NCBI RefSeq assembly: GCF_018873765.1
Contig: NC_057926.1
Span: 34,952,946-35,016,945 of the forward strand
DNA: 64,000 nucleotides
Reading direction: 5' to 3'
From: Telopea speciosissima
Taxonomy: Eukaryota; Streptophyta; Magnoliopsida; Proteales; Proteaceae
The translations under genes and the position numbers were made by a program. The notes under the pieces were generated by a model. It was not told the origin of the DNA, made no database searches, and saw only the letters and a program-made list of their open reading frames with translations. Positions 26,601 through 38,600 of the stretch are shown here, in pieces (position 1 is the first letter of the stretch; each line of letters opens with the position of its first letter).

Positions 26601-29600
26601 CGATGCCAATGGAGTGGCATGTGCGCCAAAAGATGGGGCACGCCAATGTCCAATCGGTCCTCCTCCCTATCACCCATACTCAAACCACCAACAGAGCTAG
26701 ATAGGTTATCAATGTCCATGTGATCAAGTTGCAATCTGTGTTTGTCGACCCCTACGCTTCTGTTGTATGTATGTAGGGGGCCTCTCGAGGGGGGGGTGCG
26801 GGGCACGTGCTCCGGGTCCATATCTTGTGTGGCATGATCAAACTGTGTCTCTCCAGGTGAATCGGAGTGGCTCTACAGCGCCGATCCTGGGCCTCCTGGT
26901 CTACACATAACGCTCTCGCGTCTTTGTCAAATTCTTCACCAAAGATCACCACCACCAACATCACCACCACCAAGATTACCACCACCAAAGATCACCATCA
27001 CCACCACCACCACCACCACCAAAGATCACCATCATCACCATCATCATCATCATCATTCGAGGACTTAGACCAATCTTCATCATCGCAACATTGCCACCAG
27101 TGGTACGAATGGTATGGGTGAGGCTTCCTCGCATGTATCGACCCTCGTTAGCCATATACTCGCCCACATTAGCACCAATCTCGGAAGCTATCATGGGGTG
27201 GGGCCTACCTCCTCCTCATCCAACACTGGCTCACCTCTATCCTCACCCAATCCACAATAGGGTCCTCATCGTCTCGAGTCAACTTGAAGATGTCGCTAGA
27301 TCAATGGTGCTCCTCTCGTCCCACATGTCCCATGCGTATGTGTCGAAGCCAGCCTTCAAGTCAGTGCGCATATACACCATGTCGATAAACGTTGAGACCC
27401 CAACTGCTGCGCCTCTTGGAGTGGATGAGCGCAAAGGTACTCCAGCCTCCTCACAACCGGATGCGAACATGTTTGGGCAAGGACTTTAATTGCTATTCTT
27501 CTTAAGTTTTCACCGATTCCCATACAACACCCACCATTCACCAGCATTACAAGTTTACAACAAAAAGACATGTGTCAAATGTCGCTTTCAACTTTCAACT
27601 TTCAAATTTCAATACGGATGTAATTTAAAACTTAAAAGAATTACCAAGATCACCACGTGCTCACCAGATCGCTGACCTCGGCCCAAAACTTCCCAATGCA
27701 TCCCTAAATACCTTGATCTACACCCATGTGGAAAATTAGTAAGTACTTCTTCACTACTTATTTGAAAGCATGAATAAGTTGAGTTTCCAAATGAACTCAC
27801 TTCATTGTTGCAAATTGCTTCAGAGCACCATCCGCTCCAACTTCTTCACTACTTGTTTCACAAAGATCAATAAGTCGAGTTTCCAACCCAAGCCTATGTT
27901 ATATCGATACTTAGGGTTCAAGTAGTATCTGAAATATGACATATAAAATAGAGGTATTGTCAAATGCATAGGTAATTAGTAAATAATAATACTATGAATT
28001 AGTAAACATAAAACAAATTTACTCACCAAACTTTATGCAAATGATGCATAAGTTGATTCTCCCAAATGAGCATTTATGATATCTAAGAAGTGTTTCATAT
28101 GCGAGGAGCCACACTATAGACACTATCTTTCATCAAGTCTATCAAAGATATAGGATGGCATGGTTGGGCCCTTCAGAGCGAGTCAAGAACGTGTAGAACT
28201 TTAACCATCGGCTCTAAAACTTTCACCACTTTGCTTAGTTTGGTCCGTAAGTCCTCGGATGACATCGTTGTTAGTGCTTCCCTCCCATTTGCAATCTTGG
28301 AACCCTTCCATTCAAACCACTCCTCGAAGCAAACATGCTTCTCAACCCGCCTTCTTTGCCTCAATGCTTTTGAGAGCAATGTAGTTAGTGGCAAATCTGT
28401 GATGCCAGCCTAACCAAGTCACCCCACATTTTCCCTCAATAGATTGAATGCATAGGAGTGGTTGTATACAAAGTTGGTGACTTGTCTTGCACTTTCAATC
28501 ACACTTTCACCAACTTTAACTTTCCCATATCTTTTAGCATTAAGTCAATGCAATGGGCTGCACAAAGAGTCCAAGAGCCGTACTTACTATTGTTCATCAT
28601 CTTCTCACCGGCCACTTGAAATTACTTCCATTGTCCGTTACAACTGACAACATTCTCAATACCCACATCTTTTTCCACTACTTCCTTTAACAATCAGAAA
28701 TATATTTTGATCCTTTATCTCTTTGGATGCATCTGCATTGAGGAACACCGTCCTCCCACCACAATAAACCATGAAATTGATGATGGACTTTCTTGTAGGC
28801 CCAGTCCATCCATCTCGCCATTATAGTCACCCCATATGTCTCCCACATATTCCTCATCTCACTAATGTACTCATCAATCTCACTCTTTGCTGAGGTAGAA
28901 AAACATTCATTACCTACATATGGGGTGGGGCCCTCAATCCTGGGCCACCGTAATGGTATCTATCATGGTATCATAATGGGGGCCTTCAGGTGTTTCTTGG
29001 GATGGTATGGTATAGCATCCACTTAGCTATCGATTCTTTAACCAATCCCTTCATCCCCTTCCACGCTCCTTTCGATTCGGGTCGATCGCTTCCTTTCTTC
29101 TTATGCAATTTAGGATCGATGTTGATGGTGGTACTGCATCGGTAGAGGTGTTGGGGTTGCCCTCACACTTTGTAATCTTTTAAAAGGATTCAAAGTTCTA
29201 GACCTCCAGAATCGCACCTCCTCCACTACCCCCTACTCTTTGTCTCTCGCGATCATCTTGAAAACTTACTCGCTCCTCAAACAGTCCGCCTAAAATCCCT
29301 AGCCTCCTCTCGCTATTCAGTATGTCATCGCATCGCAATGTCATCATCGGAGGAGTCATCATCATCATCATCATCATCATTGTATCGCCTTCCTCCTCCC
29401 ATCGAACTCCTCACCGTATCCTCAAGTTGTTCTCTTATCCATCGCTTGTTAGCCTTCCTCTTCTTTCTTCCCCTCAAACTATCACCAATCTCCTCGGCTA
29501 CTTCAAGAGGGACCATATGACAACCTACAACATCTTTAGATCCTCCATTCGATGTTGTTTAAGTCTCCATCGGACCCACCTCCCATAAATTGCATGTGAC

Positions 29601-32600
29601 AATAGTTACATATAGATTTTCTCTTATCCCCATCGCTGGGAGTACCATGTAACCATGCAATGTCACCCCTAGCCGGTCGGGTTGGTCTCTCTTGCTCCCT
29701 CTGCTTCTCTTTGTTCCCTCCGCCCCTTTGTTGACTACTTTCCCCCCTTTTGCTTGCCCTTCGCACGTTGTCTATCACGATCCGCCATAATGATACTTGT
29801 TTATCGTAATGTAAGTAACACAAATAATTAAAAAACTTAATGTAGATGCACTTCAATCGACACTTTTAGATTACTAATACACTTGTATAGTTATTTAATA
29901 TTTTTCCCTAACCCTTATATTTTTCACATAATTAAAACCAATTTTTATATATAATGTTAATATAAGTATTGACCTAACACAACAAAACCAAAAATTAGTA
30001 AACATAATATACATGTAATGCATCTCAAAACATATAGAAATAACTTTCATATTTTTTCATTATTTTTTAAACTTAAAACTCATATTTTTCCTTATTTATT
30101 TCTGTTTTTTTAATTTTTATATATTTTTCTTAATTTTCGAAAATTAAAAGAATTATTTAAGAGCAGAAAAATAAACCGACATCGTGAAGCCGTAGATCGG
30201 CCATTGGTGTCTAACATATATTTAATTCATTACCATCTAAGTCATATTACCCCTAATTATTTCCTATTTTAGTTGTAGGAAAATGAATTTTTAAAACCAG
30301 AAAAAAAAAAAAATACATATGGGAAAAATTTCGACACCGTGAGGTCAGTAGATCGGCCTCCTGTCTAACATATATTAATATCATCAACATCCAACAACAT
30401 TTGTACAAAACTTTTTAAAAAATAAGTTTTAGAGAAATAGAATTTACCTTAAATAATGAAAATAGGCTTGGATGATGAGCTTAGATGACCCTCCGACGCC
30501 TTCCCGTGACAAGGAGCTTCAACAATGCTTGGATGAGGCTTGGAAGGGAGGAAGAAGAGAGAAAATTTGAATTTCAGCAGCTCTCGGTCGAAATATCGAC
30601 CAAAAGCTGCGAAATATAGAATTATAAGGCTCTTAATGTGACACTATTTGTCACTTTTACAATATCTCGCGATATATCGTGAGATTCGCGATATATCGTG
30701 AGATCTCGCGATATATCGTGAGATCCACGATATATCGCCGATATATCACGATATATCGTCGATATATCACGATATATCGACGAGATATTGTATTTTTATG
30801 TTTCGAAGTGTTTCGTGATCTCGGACATATCGAGATTCACGAAATATGGCGATATATCGCCGATATTTCGCGAGATTTTATACCATGGTCTACTGGAGGG
30901 TAGTTTTGGTCTATAGACTTTTCTTAATAGAGAAAGTATTGTGTTAGTGGAGTCCTTATCGAATTGTTTAAAGGCCTACTTTATCAATATAAATAAATAG
31001 TGTGGATCACGGTAAGGTGATTTGATTCCCAACCATATGCCTTCTTCTCCCAAGTCGATCTCTCTCTCTCTTTCTTCTCTTCTTTTCTTCTTTCTCCCTT
31101 GTCTTCTTCTCCATTGATTCTGATTGTTTTATCTGACTTTGTCAAAAGGTATTAAAACTATGAAGAAAAAGAAGAGAAGAAAAAAGGAGAAAAAAATATA
31201 CCCTAGTTAATCCGATATGAAGAACTACAGTTTCTACTGTTTTGATGGTGCCTTGGTGTGCTGCTGTGATATATAAGTAGCTGCTTTTTGAAGAATGGGT
31301 TGTTTTTACCTATGAATGAAGTGTTCTTGTTGGATATGGTATCTCTTCATACTGCACAAGGAGTTCTCTACTGATATAAAGATTTCTGTTGACATGAAGT
31401 TTCCTGCACATGGAGTTTTGATTGCTGCTCTTCATATGGATCTGGTTTGATCCCTTTTTGGCATTATATTGAACCTTTCATACTTGTGGCATCTCTGTTT
31501 TCCTGGTAGTGTTATCTCTGGTTTCAATCATTGTTTTGATACAATAAGCTGGTGAGAGATTAACCCCCTGCAACACCATTTTTTGACTGTTATACTGTTC
31601 CTTGAGGTACCCTTGTTATGGAGTATTTTTCTACTACTCTTACCTCTAACGGAATCCTGTTTTTGGGTCTTATTTATCCTGGTTATGTTACTGGTACCTT
31701 GATCTCTTTATGGGCAGTACATTTGTAAAGGTACAATTCTCATAACTCTCCTAGTTTGCCGTTTTTACTGCTACCATCAGAACCCCAGTTTTGGGGAAGA
31801 TTTCTGCTGCTGTTATACCTTGTGGCACACCTTTGTTTTGGGGGGCTTTTTGCTGCACCTGAATGTTGGATTGTGTTTTTAATCCAACCGTTGGATCATC
31901 AAGAAATTTTGGGGATCATCTCAACTACCAAGGTACTGTTATATAAAAAAAATTAGTCTTCCATCAGTGCTTTGGATTGGCCGCTACTGTTTTTCTTCCC
32001 TGTGGTTTCGGATTTGTTTGATCTGCTTGTCTGCGGCTGCACTTGCGGCTGTGTATTGATTGAATACTATTTCTTGGGTGTATTTGAGACTCCATATTGA
32101 ATATACATGTGTTTCTTTGTGGCATATCACCTGCAGTTGGGTGATCTTGGTCTTCCCCTTGATCTATGACCTGTGACTCTCTCTATTTCTGCCTTGTGGT
32201 TTTCTGAGTAATTGTTGATTCATTATTTTTTTGATTGAATACTATTTCTTGGTTTCCTGACTAATTGTTGATTCAATATATTTGAGACTCCATATTGAAT
32301 ATACTTGTGCATTGATTGAATACTATATCTGAGTAATTGTTGATTCTATCCTCTATGGCTTGTGGATGATGGTATGATGTGTATATGGGAGACTATTTCT
32401 GGTTTTTTGGTCATCAGATCCATTTTTTTTTCTGCAATTCTTTATAACCTGCTAATTTGGTAAATGTGCCGTATATTGCTTCTATTTTTTAAGTTATACA
32501 TGGTATACTACCCTCCCTTATTTGTCCATGTGTAGTGCTACATGAGACGGGGAGATTGGAGTTATCATGCGTTTACTGATATTTGAATATTACTATCATT

Positions 32601-35600
32601 ATGTACTGTGTCATCAACATAGTGTCATCTGCATATTTGAAGATTATTGTTATTTGCTCAATTATGTTATGTAGTTGAGATTTTCCTGATTTTCTGGGCT
32701 ATCCTCTTTCCTCTTACTTCCATTTTTCATTTTCCATTACTTACTTTTCTAATCCCATTTCTTCATTTTAATCTGCATTCCTCTTCATTCCTCTTACTTT
32801 GTTTTTGAAAGGATCCATGTAGCTGACCCCATTTAGCTGGGATAAAGCTGACTTGTTATTATCTACTAGCATAGTTGTCAAGGCGTCTAGGTGACCCTAT
32901 GATGCAGAATTATCACCAAACTTGGCTTCTTTTATTAGAAATAAGTCTAGGGTTGGGATATATATATATATGTTGGGCCTTTGATCCCAAGGGTTTTCTA
33001 TGTAATAAGCCACTTTAATGAGCCTAAACTAGGGGTATATAGGTTGCATATGGGATTAGCCTAATACTTAGTTTATTTTTATGTTTTTTAATTGAACCAG
33101 TTCAAATTGGTTGCATCCAATTGGTTCAATTTAAATGGTCATGTGATGTAAGTTGGGCTGGATTAGGACTCTATAAGTCCAACCATGTTTTGAGTCTATT
33201 TTCTTTAGTATTCTAGTTTCCTAGTCATTTTAAGTTACCTAATAGGTTAGGGATAGGGTTAGGCCTTTCCTTTTTAGAGTAGAAGTCTATTTTGAGTCTT
33301 TTATATAAGTTTGTAAGGGGGCAAAGCATTAAACACGAATTTGATTAATAAAAATTAGCTTTATGCTTACTGCCATTGCTGCTGCTCTTTGTGAGTGTAT
33401 ATCCTTGTGGATCTCAAGGTGGTTAGGGTGGGTGGACTCCTACGACTCCTTTTATCGTGAAGATCGGGAGGTTTCTTCAAGTTATCAAGCTGCTGCCATT
33501 GTCTCTCCAATCTAGTAAGTTTGAACCTGCAATTTGATTTCAAACCTTCTTCTTCTAATCTGTCCAGCCATTCCCCTTCATTAGACCTAATCCACACACA
33601 CCCCTTCCATCCATCAAACCCTAACCTCCATTAAACCTGCAACTCCTACCCTAACTAGGACTCCCCCTCCTGTCCATCAGTTTCAAACCAAACTTCCAGC
33701 ATACAACCCCCACACTTCTCCCTACACTCGATCCTAAACCCAGCCCATTACTCCCACTCTACCCTCTCCATTCCTTCACTCCATTAAAGCCCAAAACCTG
33801 CAACACAATTCTGTCTAGAATTGCAGAATTTTAAAACCTTCCCAAATCCTGTTATTTATATACGATAAAAGCACCCTAGACCTGCACATTAAAACCCCAT
33901 AAACCCTATTACCATTGTCCAACCCTAACCCTAGTTTTGACCTAGATTTCTGAATCCTAACCCAATCGGCCAGCCCTTGTGTGTGACCCCATTACCCTGG
34001 CTCCTAGTGGGATTACCCCTACCTAGGACTACATTACCCTAGGTGTTGCCGCGTTGGAGGGAGCCTAGACACAAGGCGGCCCAAGGTGATCAAGGTGCCT
34101 GGACGGTTGCCTAGTCACTATGTTTGCTAGTGTCATCAACAACATGTTTTTTTTATGAAGATGGTTACTTGTGGTTTGCAACAAGATTGTTATTCGTATT
34201 ATTGTGATTCCCAGCGACCTTATGATGTGTTTTTGTGGTTCCCAGCAACCTTATGATGTGTTATTGTGGCTCCCAGCAACCTTATATTCTGTTATGCGGT
34301 TCCAAACAACCTTATGCTGTGTTATGTGGTTCCCAGCAACCTTACGTTGTTATCGTGGTTCGCAGCAACCTATGTTGCTCTTTTATCCGTAGTTCTTAGC
34401 AACCTATGCTGCTCTTTTATTTGTGGTTTACAACAACCTAGGCTGATACTTTATCTGTCTTCTTTATGGAAATTACTACTTGCCTTCCTTGAAAAGGGCT
34501 TATGACGTTACTGCTGCCATGATATTTGGTGCGGTTGGTATTCTTTGCCGCTTATTTTGCTCATTGTTGTCTGGATTTAATAAACATGAAGATTTTTTCT
34601 CTACTAGTTGATGCAGGAACAGTTCCATAGGTCAGTCCGAACCCATTTTGGAACCCAGATCGAGACCCGGGTCCAAATCTGGGTTTTTAGTCTAGTATGA
34701 TAATTAGATATTTATTTTCTTTAGGAAATATGCAATCTTTTAATTTTAGAAGTTTAACTACGTAGGCCATTTGGTTTCCCAGTTGTTCTTAGTTTCCTTG
34801 TTAATGTTTGTTCCTAGTTTAATAGGTTTCCTTTGGTAGTTAGATTTTCTCCTTTTAAATAGCTTGTATTAGGATGAAATTTCAGGTTTGAGAATTAATT
34901 GACGTTGAATTTGTATGGTATGAGCCTGTGTGGCAGTGCGAGCTCCCTCCCCCCATCCCCCTTTTTCTTCTTATGTGATTTCCTCTCTCCCCTGCAACTC
35001 TGTGAATCTATCTCAGATCTCTTCCTTCTCTAACCGGCCCTCCACCACTGGTACTACTGGTGATTGGGGTGCTTGTTTTGGTGTTGCAACCAGAAGGAAG
35101 TTCTCTCTATGATCTCTAGCGCCTACGACTGATATATATGTTCAAGACTGGTTTTATTGTTTATATCTGTTCTTGTTGTACCAAGTTGAAGCTTTGATAT
35201 ATATCCTCCAGCTTGAGGGGGAGCGTTAAAGTTTATAGTTGGAAGTTATTGTCTATAGTCTGTAAACTATTGTCTTTATGAGTAGTCAACTGGATGGTAG
35301 GTATGGTCTACAGTCTTTTCTTAATAGAGAAGTCTTTTGTTAGTGGAGTGCTTATTGTATTGTGTAACTGTAACTGCCCTACTTTATCAATATAAATAAA
35401 TATTACGGCTGACGATAAGGTGATTTGATTCCTAACCATAAGGCTTCTTCTCCCTAGTCGATCTTTCTCTTTCTCTGTTATCTTCTTCTTCTTCTTCTTC
35501 ACTGATTCTGGTTGTTTTATCTGATTTTGTCACAATTTTAATGGGAAATGTTTAGCATAGACCTGCAAAATCACAGTAAATATTTGTACAGGAAAGCAGC

Positions 35601-38600
35601 CAGGTTACTAAATAGCTTCACAATTTTGTTTGCAACATGGAGTAGAGTGGTACATTTACATCACATCAACAGTGGCCTGGGAAGACCAGGAGAGCTAAGT
35701 TGCTTGAAAAACTGGCATTTATCATCTTTGTATTTTCTACTTCTAACTTTTCTTCTTCCATGGTAAGCAGTATGATCTATAAGCGTGCCCCCACCCCGAC
35801 CCACCCAGGGGAAATTCTGCATTATTTATCTTTCTGAGAGGATGGAATTCTTGTTTGTTGGCCCAGTTTCATCCCATCTACCTTGAATTCTTTTCTTCCT
35901 AATCAATAAAACTTTGGAAGAAGCATCCATTTCCCCCTTCCTTCCCTACACTTGCAGGGCAGAAGAAAGACAGACAATAATATTTATAAATAAAAAAACA
36001 AATATTTTGGCCCATTGGCCAAAGAAGAAGCTGGAATTCATAACCTGTGTGTGCCATTTGAACAACCCATATCTCAGGGCTATGTACAAAAAGAATAGCA
36101 AAAGAGAACTGAAGAACTCTTCAAGAGAGACTTGTAGCACTATAACAAATAATAAAACTCATATTAAATGCCTCTTCAGCTTCAGGTATCATGAGGGAAT
36201 AGGGACACACCTTGTAACGAGAAGGTAGACTCCGCATAAGTTTCACCTGTAAACAAAGGCCAATCACTGTAGCCATACTGCAATGTTCAACCGTTGGAGT
36301 AAATGTGACCCTGTTATAAAAAAAATAAATTAATGACAGATCACAAAATCTGTAATAGATTTTTTTTATTTTGAAAAAATAAAGAGTATTTACAAACAAA
36401 CAAAAAACAAAAGTGCACTTACCTGACACAATTATGCTGGTCATCCACTTCAATTGCATCTTCAGTAATTACTTTCAGTTCTTCCAAAGAATATGGATGC
36501 TCAGGATCTTTTATATCTCTAATATGATTTAAGATTGTCAAGGAAAAAGCATTCTCTTACCCTAGAGCAGACTAGGTAACAAAATGTTGGCTGCTAGTTG
36601 ATAAAAAACACAACACATACTGCACAGAAAAGCCTCTGAAGAACCTGTCTATTTTTTTTTCCCTTTTCTTTTGCTTTTTAAGTCAAAGAAATTAATTAAG
36701 GGAGGTGAACCACCAAGACCGTAAAATGTAAAAAGGCAACTAAATCAGGGAATTAATTACTACACCAGAATAGCATGACACCTAAATTATACTAGTTGAA
36801 TACTCGAAGATGCAAACTCTTTAAGATTTTTTTTTTTTTGGTTGGGGGGGGGGGGGTGAGAGGGTAAGCCAAACTCTTTAGATTGCAAAGCCCAAAAGAC
36901 TACTAATTATTTGCCTAGCACCTACCGTATGCACAGTTTCTGAGTGTTGCTCAAAAACCCAGCTCCTCCTCTCTCCAAAAAGGCTATGATACTACAATTC
37001 ATAGCAGGAAGCATAATTCCTTAGCCTTTAGAGGCCAAGTCGTTCGGTACCAATTTACAATTATTTGCATAAAGGGCACCCATCTGTTCCACCTTACACC
37101 CTATACTCTGTAAAGGTCAAGTACAATCAACCCCCCAAAAAAATGCTAAGGGAAAAAAATGGGAAGGATGTGCTGCATGAGTAGATGAAAACAGATTCAA
37201 AACAAAAGATTTACTTTAAGGAGTTTGATAGTGAACAAAGAGATATCACAAATATTTATAGTGTTTTTAGCATATATATATACATGAATACAGTTTTACT
37301 TCTTTGGATTTATGGGAGAGGATAGCCTTGGAGATTTCCTCATCAGAGGGGATGGCAATGAGAGAGTCAGCTAAGAGAGGGGGGGATAAACTTATCAATG
37401 AGATCAGGGGGAATAGGGGAGGGGGGGAGAGGGGGATTGAAAAGAGAAGAGAAAAAGGAAATGGTTTCCGACTTGATTTCGGGGACAGAGGAGAGAGTGG
37501 TCCCATCGAGAGAAAAAGGAAATGGTTTCTTAGCTATTGGGACTCCATCAAAGGTGAGCTTTTCAAAGCCATCCACAGCTTCTTCTTCAAGCCCAGCCAG
37601 CTTGCTCAGATCAATCAGACTTTCATCTGCCTCATCCCTAAAAAAGATGGGGCTACTTCTTTATCTGATTTTAGACCCATCTCCTTCTGCAATCTTATTT
37701 ACAAGTTCATTGCAAAGATCCTTGCCAATAGGATCCAGGCGGTCATTCCCTCCCTTGTCAGCCCCAATCAATCGGCATTTATCTCAGGTCGCAGCATTGC
37801 GGACAACATCATCCCTTGCTCTGAGATTGTGAGAGGTTTCGACCGCAAATCCCACTCTCCGGCGGCCCTTTTAAAAATTGATCTTCACAAAGCTTTTGAT
37901 TCCCTTCGCTGGGACTTCATTTGTGATGTGCTTTCCCAAATGGGCTTCCCCCCTACTTTTGTTCGCTAGATTTATGCTTGCATCTCTTCCCCCTCCTTCT
38001 CGGTCCTAGTCAATGGCTCCCTCGCCGGTTTCTTTCACTCCGAAGTCGGCATCCGCCAAGGTTGCCCCCTATCCCCTTTTCTTTTCTCCCTTGCCCTAGA
38101 AGTCCTCTCTCGAAGTCTCCAATCCAAAACTGATCTGCACCTCATCTCCCCTATTCCCAAATGCAAGCATATCAACCTCACCCATCTGGCCTTTGCAGAT
38201 GACCTGATGATTTTCTCCAAGGCCACCCACTCCTCTATCTCTACCATTATGGATTCGCTCCATCTCTTTGAATCCCTCTCAGGTCTCCGCATCAATCTCC
38301 TCAAATCCAAAATTTTTCTCTTTGGCATCCCTAACTCTGATAAAGAGACTCTCCTCCATCTGACTAGCTTCTCAATTGGTTCTCTTCCTATTAAATATCT
38401 TGGCCTCCCTCTTATTCCTACCAGGCTTTTGAGCCATCACTGCACTCCCATGCTTGACGCATAAACGTCTCCAGCTTTGGAAAGGGAAGATTCTATCCTA
38501 TGCTGGTAGACTGGAATGCATCCGTTCGGTCCTCCAAGCTTCCTACATCTATTGGACTGGTATCTTTAGTTTCCCTAAAGCCACCATCAAGGCTATGGAA

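Larger units (their letters stand above)
25802..30887 (-). mobile_element. Degenerate hAT transposon, 5.1 kb
   Basis: Flanked by perfect 8-bp copies GTCTACTG (25794-25801 and 30888-30895). Terminal inverted repeats are CATAGTACTATATCTC and, on the complement of the right end, CATGGTATAAAATCTC. Subterminal blocks at both ends are dense in 'gatatatcg' palindromes. The interior carries minus-strand remnants of a hAT transposase (about 26540-29760). It inserted exactly at the junction between the RTE tail and the LTR. It appears to be a long relative of the MITE at 23013-23803. Confidence 0.8.
20545..35532 (+). mobile_element. Copia-type LTR element without coding capacity, split by nested insertions
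   Basis: Two LTRs of about 310 bases: the 5' copy is split (20545-20626, then about 30888-31144), and the 3' copy is 35224-35532. Shared text includes GTTTATAGTT, AAGTTATTGTCTATAGTCT, TTTATCAATATAAATAAATA and GGTGATTTGATTCC. Right after the 5' LTR, AGGTATTAAAAC resembles the initiator-Met primer-binding site (TGGTATCAGAGC) with four changes. GCTTGAGGGGGAG before the 3' LTR is a typical Copia polypurine tract. The internal part (31145-35223) contains no gag or pol and is itself interrupted at 32870-34122, so this resembles a LARD-like derivative. A clean 5-bp target duplication was not seen. Confidence 0.75.
15198..36210 (-). other. AE7 intron 4, 21 kb, transposon-filled
   Basis: The donor AAG|GTGTGT is at 36210 and the acceptor TTAATTAG|GTGG ends at 15198. 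The intron holds an L1 (to 20329) and the LTR/RTE/L1/hAT nest of 20545-35532. Remaining stretches (15198-15990, 20330-20544, 35533-36210) are non-coding and nothing was recognised in them. Confidence 0.85.

Noticed and set aside
26938-27194. Gly/Met/His-rich small frames
   Set aside because: Arise from ACC/CAT triplet runs within a decayed hAT transposase.
30658-30875. Regularly spaced palindromes resembling a CRISPR array
   Set aside because: Units overlap and are self-complementary without unique spacers, and lie at the end of a hAT element in plant DNA.
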